A DNA stretch of 64,000 bases from Alphaproteobacteria bacterium. GTDB taxonomy: Bacteria; Pseudomonadota; Alphaproteobacteria; Rhizobiales; GCA-2746425. The position numbers and the translations under genes were made by a program. Below are positions 1 through 8,383 of the stretch, in pieces. How positions within the stretch are numbered: the first letter of the stretch is position 1; each line of letters opens with the position of its first letter. The notes beneath the pieces are model-generated. The model worked only from the letters and a program-made list of their open reading frames with translations, had not been told where the DNA came from and ran no database searches. The stretch is from the NCBI GenBank assembly GCA_024743215.1, contig JANSWZ010000001.1, positions 186,001 through 250,000 of the forward strand. Reading direction: 5' to 3'.

Positions 1-1
1 G

Positions 2-1225
2 AACCTTGGCTATGCCGTTGATGAGCCAGGGTTTGATCCCTATGAGCGGGATGATGGTATACATCCGACACCGCTTTTAAAACTCAGTGGCAGTAGCTTA
101 AGCTACAATGACTGGCTTCGCGAGAAGGGATATGACAGCGAAAATCCGTGGAATGATTATGCCAATTCCGCAGAAGGTCCTGATGGCGAAGTGCTTTCAG
201 GCTGGGAGCTTCGCAATTCCAGTCTGCCTGCCAGGGTAAAAGAGGAGCATTCCGAGACGGCATTCATGACCGGGCGTGCGCGCGCTTTCATTTCTGAAAT
301 GGGAGATGCCCCGTGGCTTTGTCATTTAAGCTACATCAAGCCTCATTGGCCATATATTGCGCCGTCTCCCTACCATAATATGTATGGACCAGAGAGTTTT
401 CTGCCATTGCAGCGGGATGAATGTGAGCTGCAGGATGCACACCCGGTTTTCGAAGCTTTTACACAGATGCGGGTCAGCCAGACTTTTTCACAGGATCCAA
501 CGCGTGAGACAGTGCTGCCGGGCTATATGGGGTTGATCAAGCAGATTGATGATCATCTTGGAGCGCTGTTTGACTGGCTCGAAAGTGAAGGCAAGCTTGA
601 CGATACGATGATCGTATTTACGTCCGACCATGGCGATTATCTGGGGGATCACTGGATGGGTGAAAAAGAACTGTTCCACGAGGCTTCTGTCAAAGTGCCT
701 TTGATTATCTGCGATCCCAGGCCGGAGGCCGATGCGACACGCGGAACAGCGTCTGATTTGTTGGTTGAGGCTATCGATCTGTTACCAACGTTCCTTGATG
801 CCGTCAGTGCGCCATCAGCGGGGCATCGCCTTGAAGGGCGGTCGCTTGTGCCTGTCTTGCATGGAGAGAAACCGGATGACTGGCGGGAAGCTGCTTTCTC
901 GGAAATTGACTACGCATTTTATACAGCGCGCGAAATGCTGAATGTCGGTACATCGGAGGCTCGGGGCTACATGATCCGCACACATCAGTGGAAATATGTT
1001 CATTTCACAGGCTTTAGACCGCAACTTTTTGATCTGAGAAATGATCCTGAGGAGTTTCATGATCTGGGTGCCAGTGCTGATCATGAGGGCACTAAGCAGA
1101 TGATGCACAATCTGTTGCTGGAGCGTCTGACTGCGCGCAAGAACCGCGTGACGATGGCGGACGACTTCTTTGATACTCTGAGCATCGGTGATGAAGACCT
1201 TGGTATCCGCATTGGCGTCTGGTGA
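2..1225 (+). CDS. Sulfatase / phosphonate monoester hydrolase family protein (5' truncated by window)
   Basis: The reading frame is open from base 2, so the N-terminus and its expected Cys/Ser-x-Pro-x-Arg nucleophile motif lie outside the window. The visible 407 residues are the C-terminal two thirds of an alkaline-phosphatase-superfamily hydrolase. The motif FTSDHGDYLGDHW supplies the metal-binding Asp-His pair, followed by KELFHEASVKVPLII, which is typical of sulfatases and phosphonate monoester hydrolases. The substrate cannot be fixed without the nucleophile. It is convergent with rhaI and borders the rhamnose locus, which would suit desulfation of sulfated rhamnose-containing glycans, but that is inference. 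The family call is firm; sulfatase versus phosphonate monoesterase is open. Confidence 0.85.
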   Translation, partial: NLGYAVDEPGFDPYERDDGIHPTPLLKLSGSSLSYNDWLREKGYDSENPWNDYANSAEGPDGEVLSGWELRNSSLPARVKEEHSETAFMTGRARAFISEMGDAPWLCHLSYIKPHWPYIAPSPYHNMYGPESFLPLQRDECELQDAHPVFEAFTQMRVSQTFSQDPTRETVLPGYMGLIKQIDDHLGALFDWLESEGKLDDTMIVFTSDHGDYLGDHWMGEKELFHEASVKVPLIICDPRPEADATRGTASDLLVEAIDLLPTFLDAVSAPSAGHRLEGRSLVPVLHGEKPDDWREAAFSEIDYAFYTAREMLNVGTSEARGYMIRTHQWKYVHFTGFRPQLFDLRNDPEEFHDLGASADHEGTKQMMHNLLLERLTARKNRVTMADDFFDTLSIGDEDLGIRIGVW

Positions 1226-1292
1226 CCGTGATGCTGGGCATTGGCCGGTTGATAAGGCGGGTCGGTTGCCCACCCAATTTGGTTGAAAATGA

Positions 1293-2573
1293 CTATACGA
1301 TACCGCCACCTGCTCCTGAAACGGCTGGGCGTTCAGCGCTGACTTTTGCCCTGTAACCGGACGCTCTGAAGGCTGAGATCGGGTCTATTGCCGTGCCTTT
1401 CTCTTTGCGGGCCATGGCCAGAATGGGCTCTACATCGGTGCGAAACGCCTGCTTCAGTGTTTTGGTCGCCATGAGGGCATCATTTGCCTCCTGAAACCCC
1501 TCCAGGGCTTCACGGTCTACCAAAAGGGCAAGCGCATAGGCGCGCTGGACTTCCATTGCCGACATGATGAGGCTTTCAATCGGGTCGGTCACATTATGAG
1601 ACTGATCCAGCATATGCGCCGGGTCGAAATCTTCGACCTGACGATATTCTGCGTCGACCAGTTCGTTGAACACAAGAAACAGTCGGAACGGATCAATGGA
1701 GCCGGTATCCAGATCATCATCACCATATTTGGAATCGTTGAAATGGAACCCACCCAACTTTCCGAACTGAATGATGCGGGCAACAATCATTTCCACGTTC
1801 ACATTTGGTGCATGATGTCCAAGATCAACAAGGCAATATGCCTGCTCACCCAATTCCTGCGCGATCATGTAATTGGTGCCCCAATCCTGCACCACTGTTG
1901 AGTAGAAGGCGGGTTCATACATTTTGTGTTCGGTGAAAAGCCGCCAGTCCGCAGGCAGGGCAGCGTAGATCTGTTTGGTTGCATCAAGATAGCGCTCAAA
2001 CTGGCGGGTGAAATTTGTCTGGCCTGGGAAATTGGACCCGTCACCAACCCAGACCGTCAGCGCTTTGGAACCAATCGCTTTGCCAATCTCGATACATTCC
2101 AGATTGTGCTCGACTGCCTGTTGGCGTGTGGCTGTTTCCGCATGAGACAGGGATCCGAATTTATAGGAACGCGTCTGATCCGGTTGATCCTGAAACGTGT
2201 TGGAATTCATGGCATCGAAGGTAAGCCCCAATTGCTCGGCCTTGGCGTTGAGATCATTCGTGTCGGCTTTGTCCCAGGGGATGTGCAGCGAAACAGCAGG
2301 CGTTGCGCCTGTTAGTTGGTGAATGACGCCGCAATCATCGAGCTTGTCGAAAACATCTCTCGGTTCGCCATCGCCAGGAAAACGCGCAAATCGTGTGCCG
2401 CCAGTGCCAACGCCCCAGGATGGAACAGCCACGCCATAATTCGCAACTTTTTGCTTTATGGCGTTGATATCAATTCCGCGCCGGTCAAGTTGCTCGCCCA
2501 GTGCAGAATAATCTGCTTCCAGAGCGCTCGATGGCGCTTCATTTGCCTGCGCTATTGCGTCCTTGGCGATCAT
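1293..2573 (-). CDS. rhaI: L-rhamnose isomerase (RhaI, rhizobial/Pseudomonas type)
   Basis: Cytoplasmic metal-dependent isomerase converting L-rhamnose to L-rhamnulose, the first intracellular step of catabolism. At 426 residues it matches the P. stutzeri/rhizobial family rather than E. coli RhaA. Metal- and substrate-binding segments are visible: FTEHKMYEP (about 213-221, Glu215), DLGHH (250-254) and HFNDSKYGDDDL (277-288). The ATG at 2571-2573 is preceded by GGGAGG at good spacing. It lies about 40 bases downstream of rhaD on the same strand, so the two are probably co-transcribed from the rhaD/rhaR intergenic promoter. This matches the R. leguminosarum arrangement, where rhaD and rhaI form the operon divergent from the transport genes. 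Confidence 0.93.
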   Translation of the reverse strand: MIAKDAIAQANEAPSSALEADYSALGEQLDRRGIDINAIKQKVANYGVAVPSWGVGTGGTRFARFPGDGEPRDVFDKLDDCGVIHQLTGATPAVSLHIPWDKADTNDLNAKAEQLGLTFDAMNSNTFQDQPDQTRSYKFGSLSHAETATRQQAVEHNLECIEIGKAIGSKALTVWVGDGSNFPGQTNFTRQFERYLDATKQIYAALPADWRLFTEHKMYEPAFYSTVVQDWGTNYMIAQELGEQAYCLVDLGHHAPNVNVEMIVARIIQFGKLGGFHFNDSKYGDDDLDTGSIDPFRLFLVFNELVDAEYRQVEDFDPAHMLDQSHNVTDPIESLIMSAMEVQRAYALALLVDREALEGFQEANDALMATKTLKQAFRTDVEPILAMARKEKGTAIDPISAFRASGYRAKVSAERPAVSGAGGGIV

Positions 2574-2614
2574 GGCTGGTGCCTCCCGAGATGATAGTAA
2601 TGGTCTTAAGCGGC

Positions 2615-4717
2615 TTAGCGCGTAAAGGCCTGAACATTGCCAGCATCAACATTGATGATGTTGCCGGTTGATTTGGATGAACTTTCAGATGCGAAGAAAT
2701 AGGTCGCTTCAGCAATATCTTCTGGCAGCACGGAGCGTTTCAGCAGTGACCGTTGACGGTAATGTTCCTCAAGCTCTGACGTGTCTTTGCCGTAGGCGTC
2801 GGCACGCTCCTGCAACCAGTCGCCAGACCAGATTGTTGAACCACGCAAGACCGCATCGGGATTGACAACATTCACGCGAATTCCGCTGGGAGCGCCTTCC
2901 AGTGCAAGGCAGCGTGCCAAGTGAATTTCAGATGCTTTGGCGGTGCAATAGGCTGATGCACCTGGGGATGCGGCGAGGCCATTTTTTGAGGCGATAAAGA
3001 TAATGGAGCCGCCGATGTTCTGCTTGTTCAGGACTTTGAATGCCTCACGAGCGACGAGGAAATAACCCGTCGACAGGATCGACATGTTGAGGTTCCACAA
3101 TTCAAGACTTGTCTCTTCAACCGGTGCAGATGACGCAATGCCAGCGTTGGAGACAATGATGTCGGCACCACCAAATTCAACCGCCATGTTTGCATAGGCG
3201 GCTATAACTGCCTCCTCACTGGTGACGTTCATCAACACGCTTCGAACCACATCTGCAGAATAGCGCGCAATCAGATTGTCTTTGGTCGTTGCCAATGCTG
3301 CTTCGTCAATATCTGCAAGAACCACACAAGCGCCATCGGACAAAAGACGCTCAGCGGTTGCCGAGCCAATGCCACCTGCGCCACCCGTGACAAAGGCAAT
3401 GCGTCCGGCCAGGTTTTTGGGCTTTGGCATACGTTGCAGCTTTGCTTCTTCCAGCAGCCAATACTCAATATCAAAGGCTTCCTGCTCCGGCAGCCCACAA
3501 TAGGTCGATACGGTGGATGCACCACGCATGACGTTGATCGCATTGGTGTAGAATTCACCGGAAATGCGAGCTGTTGCCTTGTCTTTGGCAAAGGTCACCA
3601 TACCAACACCGGGAATGAGATACACGACGGCATTGGCGTCGCGCATGGGTGGGCTGTCATGATGCTTGCAGCGCTCATAATAGGCTGCATAGTCGGCACG
3701 ATAGTTGGCGACAGAGCCCGAAAGCTTTTGGAGCGTCGCGTCCAGATCAGGATTAGCCGGGTCGAAATCGACCAGTAGTGGCCGAATCTTGGTGCGCAAA
3801 AAGTGATCGGGGCAGGAGGTGCCGAGGGCCGCCAGAGCTTCCATATCTTTGGAACATACAAATTGCAGCACAGTTGCAGAATCATCGAAATGCCCGACCA
3901 TGTGCACGTCCTGAGAGACCATGCCACGGATGGCTGGCATCAAGGCTGCCGCGATTTCCCGTCTCTTCTCAACGGGAAGTGGCTCATGATGGTTCCCGCC
4001 AAATATGGGTTTGCTGACAGTTTCCTGTTCGAACCACGCGATGGCGCGGTTGATGATGTCAATGGTCAGATCATAGCAATCCTGTGCCGTGTCAGCCCAA
4101 GTAAAGAGCCCATGACTTTCGAGCACGACACCTTTGGCATCCGGGTTTTCAAGGCAGAATGTTTCCAACCACAGGCCCAATTCATAGCCGGGACGTTTCC
4201 ACGGTAACCAGCCGATTTCATCGCCAAAAATCTTTTGAGTCAATTCCTTGCTGTTTTCAGAAGCCGCAATCGCGATGATTGCATCCGGGTGCATGTGATC
4301 AACATGTTTGCGCGGCACGTAGGCATGTAACGGTGTGTCGATTGAGGCTGCTCGTGGATTTAGGTTGAACGTGCAATGGGGAAGGTATCCAACCATTTCA
4401 TCTTCAAACTCCAAGCCGCGATAGACAGATTTGAGCGCCTGCAGCTTCTCCATATAGAGCGTGGCAAAGCCATCCATCTTTATGGTGCCGACATCGCCAC
4501 CTGATCCTTTAACCCAAAGAATCTCAACAGTTTCTCCCGTTAACGGGTCTTTCTGCATAACTTTGGCTGATGTGTTTCCGCCGCCATAATTGGTGACACG
4601 CTTGTCTGACCCCAGAAGGTTTGACCGGTAAAGCAGAAGCTCCGCTTCGCTCATGCCAGCTGCATTCTCCTGGTTCCAATAATTATCCAGGCGAGACCCG
4701 TTATTCTGTTCGAGCAT
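2615..4717 (-). CDS. rhaD: Bifunctional rhamnulose-1-phosphate aldolase / lactaldehyde dehydrogenase (RhaD)
   Basis: A 700-residue fusion. Residues 1 to about 390 are a class II aldolase/adducin domain with NYGGGNTS (43-50), the metal-binding HMHPD (141-145) and a later SHG (201-203). Residues about 437-700 are a short-chain dehydrogenase with the NAD-binding TGGAGGIGS (444-452), SNAG (523-526) and catalytic YCTAK (590-594). The aldolase half cleaves rhamnulose-1-phosphate to dihydroxyacetone phosphate and L-lactaldehyde; the SDR half is presumed to oxidise the lactaldehyde. The same fusion occurs in rhizobial and some Bacillus rhamnose loci. The ATG is preceded by GGGAGG six bases upstream. 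It heads the operon with rhaI, divergent from rhaR. Confidence 0.94.
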   Translation of the reverse strand: MLEQNNGSRLDNYWNQENAAGMSEAELLLYRSNLLGSDKRVTNYGGGNTSAKVMQKDPLTGETVEILWVKGSGGDVGTIKMDGFATLYMEKLQALKSVYRGLEFEDEMVGYLPHCTFNLNPRAASIDTPLHAYVPRKHVDHMHPDAIIAIAASENSKELTQKIFGDEIGWLPWKRPGYELGLWLETFCLENPDAKGVVLESHGLFTWADTAQDCYDLTIDIINRAIAWFEQETVSKPIFGGNHHEPLPVEKRREIAAALMPAIRGMVSQDVHMVGHFDDSATVLQFVCSKDMEALAALGTSCPDHFLRTKIRPLLVDFDPANPDLDATLQKLSGSVANYRADYAAYYERCKHHDSPPMRDANAVVYLIPGVGMVTFAKDKATARISGEFYTNAINVMRGASTVSTYCGLPEQEAFDIEYWLLEEAKLQRMPKPKNLAGRIAFVTGGAGGIGSATAERLLSDGACVVLADIDEAALATTKDNLIARYSADVVRSVLMNVTSEEAVIAAYANMAVEFGGADIIVSNAGIASSAPVEETSLELWNLNMSILSTGYFLVAREAFKVLNKQNIGGSIIFIASKNGLAASPGASAYCTAKASEIHLARCLALEGAPSGIRVNVVNPDAVLRGSTIWSGDWLQERADAYGKDTSELEEHYRQRSLLKRSVLPEDIAEATYFFASESSSKSTGNIINVDAGNVQAFTR

Positions 4718-4782
4718 GCCATACCTCCCACGCGTTCAGCGAAAATTTGTTGCTGGGAAACTGCCCTCGAATTTGTCGAGTG

Positions 4783-4851
4783 TCAATCAACTTCAATCAA
4801 CTTCAATCATATTGCACTGCAATATGCGCAATTTTGATTGTTTATGATTGA
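4783..4851. promoter_or_regulatory. Probable RhaR operator array in the rhaD/rhaR intergenic region
   Basis: Three TCAATCA heptamers start at 4783, 4793 and 4803, exactly 10 bases apart. Two inverse copies, TGATTG at 4835 and TGATTGA at 4845, are also 10 bases apart. Between them sits a perfect 17-base palindrome (4809-4825) with 8-base arms ATATTGCA/TGCAATAT. The array lies between the divergent rhaD and rhaR starts, where a DeoR-type repressor would control both operons. One-turn spacing in inverted orientation suggests co-operative binding on one DNA face. Assignment to RhaR is inference from position. Confidence 0.7.
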
Positions 4852-4893
4852 CAATGCGCTTTTCCAGTGGAAAGGTTTGGGCAGGAGGACGGC

Positions 4894-5712
4894 ATGCACG
4901 AGAAAGAACGCCAAAGGATTATCCTGTCTCTGATACAGGACAAGCCGCTTGCAACAGTGCAGGAGATGGTCGAGTTGACCTCGTCGTCTGAGGCAACCAT
5001 TCGTCGTGACATTGCGACCTTGCATGTTCAAAAAAAGCTGCGACGGGTCCGTGGTGGTGCTGAATCAATCAACCCACCGCAGTTCGTCGGCCTTGCAGGC
5101 CGTCCATTCAGTGTCAATGAAACCATCAACATGTCACAGAAGCGCGCGATTGCGGTTAAGGCTGCAGAATTGTGCGAAGACGGCGATCCGATCATCATCA
5201 ATGGCGGTACAACGACGTTCCAGATGGTTCATCCGTTTGCGACGAAACGTTGTCAGGTGTTTACCAACTCGTTTCCCATTGCCGAACATCTGCTGAAACA
5301 TTCAAAAAACACTGTGACGTTGTCCGGGGGAACGATCTACCGTGAACAGAACATCATTCTCAGCCCATTCGACAATGATGTAACGCGAAACTTTTATGCC
5401 AAGCGCATGTTTATGGGCGCTCATGGGATGGGGCCACTTGGTCTGATGGAAGCCGATCCGCTGCTGGTTCAGGCGGAACAGAAGCTCGTCAATCAGGCAG
5501 ACGAACTCATTGTCCTTATCGATTCATCCAAATTCGAACAACGATCGAGCCTGATCCTGTGTGCCTTGTCGCGCATAACCAAGGTGATCACAGACGATGG
5601 CGTAGACGACAAGACAGCCGCAATGCTTGAAGCAGCCGGTGTCGAACTCATTGTTGCAGAAGTCGGACGTAGCTCTGCAAGAAATTCTCCGGAGCAAAAA
5701 GCTGCCGGTTGA
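4894..5712 (+). CDS. rhaR: DeoR-family transcriptional regulator of rhamnose catabolism (RhaR)
   Basis: A 272-residue repressor. The N-terminal DeoR helix-turn-helix (about residues 5-57, with VQEMVELTSSSEATIRRDI) is followed by RRVRGGA and a DeoR-C sensor domain (about 75-235) that should bind a phosphorylated sugar intermediate. The ATG at 4894 was chosen because GGAGG lies five bases upstream; a GTG at 4867 in the same frame has no such site. In R. leguminosarum the orthologue is a negative regulator of both rha operons, and the heptamer array just upstream is its likely target. It is the first gene of rhaRSTPQUK; rhaS follows after 31 bases. Confidence 0.92.
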   Translation: MHEKERQRIILSLIQDKPLATVQEMVELTSSSEATIRRDIATLHVQKKLRRVRGGAESINPPQFVGLAGRPFSVNETINMSQKRAIAVKAAELCEDGDPIIINGGTTTFQMVHPFATKRCQVFTNSFPIAEHLLKHSKNTVTLSGGTIYREQNIILSPFDNDVTRNFYAKRMFMGAHGMGPLGLMEADPLLVQAEQKLVNQADELIVLIDSSKFEQRSSLILCALSRITKVITDDGVDDKTAAMLEAAGVELIVAEVGRSSARNSPEQKAAG

Positions 5713-5743
5713 AGAACGTGAATGCAAATCCAGGGAGGAACTT

Positions 5744-6739
5744 ATGAGCATTCTGAAGACCTTACTAACATCCGCGACAGTCGCGGCCACACTGATGGCA
5801 ATGCCTGCCCATGCGCAGGAAACCAAGCGTATTGCACTGGTTGTAAAGGCTTTGGGCATTGGCTTTTTTGAAGCAGCCGCAAAGGGTGCTGAAGAAGCTG
5901 CCAAAGAATTGGGTGATGTTGAAATCATCTACACTGGCCCCACCGACACAACTGCAGAAGGCCAGATTGAAGTGATCAACTCGCTGATCGCTCAACAGGT
6001 TGATGCCATTGCTGTTTCTGCCAATGATACAGACGCATTGGTTCCAACGCTTAAGAAAGCAATGGACCGGGGCATCACAGTGATTTCCTGGGATTCCGGC
6101 GTAGCGGCTGCCGGCCGTGAAATGCATTTGAACCCATCATCCAATCCGTTGATTGGCAACATGATCATCAAACTTGCTGCTGATCATCTGCCTGATGGTG
6201 GCGATGTAGCTGTCTTGTCTGCAACGACCACTTCCACGAACCAGAATACCTGGATTGAGGAAATGACCAAGGTGCAGGGCAATTATCCCGGCATCAATGT
6301 TGTCACAACTGTCTATGGTGATGACAAGGCCGATAAATCCTACACAGAAGCCCAGGGATTGATGCAGTCCTACCCTGATCTGAAGGCTATCATTGCACCG
6401 ACTTCGGTTGGCATTGTTGCTGCAGCTCAAGCTGTGACAGATGCTGGTAAAGCTGGCGAAATCAATGTCACAGGTCTTGGCCTCCCGTCTGAAATGGCAG
6501 GTCATGTTGCTTCCGGTGCTTCCAAATCCTTTGCGATCTGGAACCCGATTGATCTGGGCTATTCCGCAACCATGATTGCTTACAATCTGGCTACGGACAA
6601 AGCCGAAGCAAAGGCTGGCGGCAGCATCCCAATGGGACGCATGGGTTCTGTCATGCTGGATGACAACACTGAAGGCGCTATGGCAGATCCATTTGTCTAT
6701 GACTCGTCCAATATTGACGATTTCAAAGATATCTTTTGA
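5744..6739 (+). CDS. rhaS: Rhamnose ABC transporter substrate-binding protein (RhaS)
   Basis: Periplasmic binding protein of the CUT2 (ribose/rhamnose) ABC family, 331 residues. A Sec signal peptide ends near AHA-QE (residue 24), followed by the type I periplasmic fold that begins KRIALVVKALGIGFFEAA. The start at 5744 is set by GGGAGG upstream; longer in-frame starts would bury the signal peptide. It captures L-rhamnose for RhaT, RhaP and RhaQ encoded next to it. A strong hairpin follows its stop codon. Its place after rhaR and before the ATPase is that of rhizobial rhaRSTPQUK. Confidence 0.94.
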   Translation: MSILKTLLTSATVAATLMAMPAHAQETKRIALVVKALGIGFFEAAAKGAEEAAKELGDVEIIYTGPTDTTAEGQIEVINSLIAQQVDAIAVSANDTDALVPTLKKAMDRGITVISWDSGVAAAGREMHLNPSSNPLIGNMIIKLAADHLPDGGDVAVLSATTTSTNQNTWIEEMTKVQGNYPGINVVTTVYGDDKADKSYTEAQGLMQSYPDLKAIIAPTSVGIVAAAQAVTDAGKAGEINVTGLGLPSEMAGHVASGASKSFAIWNPIDLGYSATMIAYNLATDKAEAKAGGSIPMGRMGSVMLDDNTEGAMADPFVYDSSNIDDFKDIF

Positions 6740-6757
6740 TCTGAAGGCATCTTCATT

Positions 6758-6784
6758 GGTGTCGCTGCCTCTCGCAGCGGCACC
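6758..6784 (+). promoter_or_regulatory. Intercistronic stem-loop between rhaS and rhaT
   Basis: An 11-base stem, GGTGTCGCTGC pairing with GCAGCGGCACC with one G-T wobble, closes a five-base loop. It has no T-run, so it is more likely an RNA processing or stability element, or partial terminator, than a full terminator. Such hairpins after binding-protein genes typically protect that mRNA and give an excess of binding protein over membrane components. A similar hairpin follows the binding-protein gene of the second sugar operon (46206-46235). Confidence 0.65.
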
Positions 6785-6814
6785 ATCTAATCCTTTCCAA
6801 TGAAGGACGCTGTC

Positions 6815-8383
6815 ATGCTGGTGAATACCAAGCAGCCAGAGACCAGTGGCACCCAATCAGATGCGGACACCCAGTCAGGTTTAGGCAGGGCGGTGCTGTC
6901 GCTGAGCGGAATTTCGAAGGAATTTCCAGGCGTCAAAGCGTTGAACAATGTCTCGCTCAATCTTTATGCCGGTCAAGTCACTGCATTGATTGGTGAAAAT
7001 GGCGCGGGCAAGTCCACCATTGTTAAAATCCTGACTGGCATCTATCAGCCCAATGGCGGAACGATCAGTGTCAATGGCGCTGAAATCAATTTCCCAAATG
7101 CGCATGCAGCGTCGGCCGCTGGCGTTACCGCAATTCATCAGGAAACCGTCCTGTTTGACGATCTGACTGTTGCCGAAAACATATTTATCGGACACGCGCC
7201 TCGGGGCCGTTTTGGCCTGATCGATACGGTCAGAATGCGGGCCGATGCAGAAGCGCTTCTGACGCGTGTTGGCGCTGACATCAGCCCGACGGCGCGCTTG
7301 CGCGATCTTGGAATTGCCAACAAACACCTTGTTGCAATCTCGCGCGCCCTGTCGATTGATGCGCAGGTCGTTGTGATGGACGAACCAACAGCTGCCCTGT
7401 CTCACAAGGAAATCGGCGAGCTATATGCGTTGGTCGAGCGGCTGAAGGCCGAAGGTAAGGCAATCCTGTTCATTAGCCACAAATTCGATGAGGTCTTCCG
7501 CATCGCTGATCGCTACACGGTGTTTCGGGACGGCGAAATGGCCGGTGAAGGCATTATGCAGGATGTAAAGGAAGACGATCTGATTCAGATGATGGTCGGT
7601 CGAACTGTTGATCAGATTTTTCCTAAAATCGATGTGGAGCTGGGTGAAACAGTCCTGACGGTGGCCGGTTACAGCCATCCCACTGAGTTTGAAGACATTG
7701 GATTTTCCCTGAAGAAAGGCGAGATTCTGGGCTTTTATGGATTGGTGGGCGCTGGGCGCAGCGAATTCATGCAGTCTCTTTTTGGCATCACAAAACCTTC
7801 CAAGGGGGCGATGCGAATAGATGGAGAAATTGCAATTGTGCGTTCTCCCGCCGAAGCCATCGAGAAGGGCCTTGTTTATGTGCCCGAAGACCGGGGCAAA
7901 CAGGGCGCTGTCATTGGCCTCCCGATTTTCCAGAATATTACGCTGCCGTCGCTCGACAAGACGTCTCGCAAGGGTTTTTTGCAATTGGCCGAAGAGTTCA
8001 AGCTGGCACGGGAATATACTGAGCGCCTTGATTTGCGTGCTGCGGCATTGGATCAGGACATTGGTAATTTATCCGGCGGCAATCAGCAGAAGGTTGTGAT
8101 TGCCAAGTGGCTGGCGACCCAGCCACGTGTCATCATTCTTGATGAGCCGACCAAGGGCATTGATATTGGCTCCAAAGCAGCCGTGCACGAATTCATGGGT
8201 GAATTGGCCAGCAATGGCCTGGCCGTGATTATGGTCTCTTCTGAGTTGCCTGAAATTCTCGGTATGGCTGACCGCGTCATCGTGATGCGCGAGGGGCGTC
8301 TGGCGGGTGAGTTTGATCGTGATACGATGAGTGCTGAGGCATTGGTGCGGGCCGCTGCCGGGATCGGGGAAGTCGCCGCATGA
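6815..8383 (+). CDS. rhaT: Rhamnose ABC transporter ATP-binding protein (RhaT)
   Basis: A CUT2-type ATPase with two fused nucleotide-binding domains, 522 residues from the ATG at 6815 (AAGGA seven bases upstream); an ATG at 6800 is an alternative. The first domain has an intact Walker A, GENGAGKST, and Walker B VVMDEPTAALS, but a degenerate signature. The second has a degenerate Walker A (GLVGAGRSE) and a good signature, LSGGNQQKV. This asymmetry is usual in RbsA/AraG/RhaT proteins. It energises rhamnose import through RhaP and RhaQ. Its stop overlaps the rhaP start by four bases (ATGA). Confidence 0.94.
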   Translation: MLVNTKQPETSGTQSDADTQSGLGRAVLSLSGISKEFPGVKALNNVSLNLYAGQVTALIGENGAGKSTIVKILTGIYQPNGGTISVNGAEINFPNAHAASAAGVTAIHQETVLFDDLTVAENIFIGHAPRGRFGLIDTVRMRADAEALLTRVGADISPTARLRDLGIANKHLVAISRALSIDAQVVVMDEPTAALSHKEIGELYALVERLKAEGKAILFISHKFDEVFRIADRYTVFRDGEMAGEGIMQDVKEDDLIQMMVGRTVDQIFPKIDVELGETVLTVAGYSHPTEFEDIGFSLKKGEILGFYGLVGAGRSEFMQSLFGITKPSKGAMRIDGEIAIVRSPAEAIEKGLVYVPEDRGKQGAVIGLPIFQNITLPSLDKTSRKGFLQLAEEFKLAREYTERLDLRAAALDQDIGNLSGGNQQKVVIAKWLATQPRVIILDEPTKGIDIGSKAAVHEFMGELASNGLAVIMVSSELPEILGMADRVIVMREGRLAGEFDRDTMSAEALVRAAAGIGEVAA

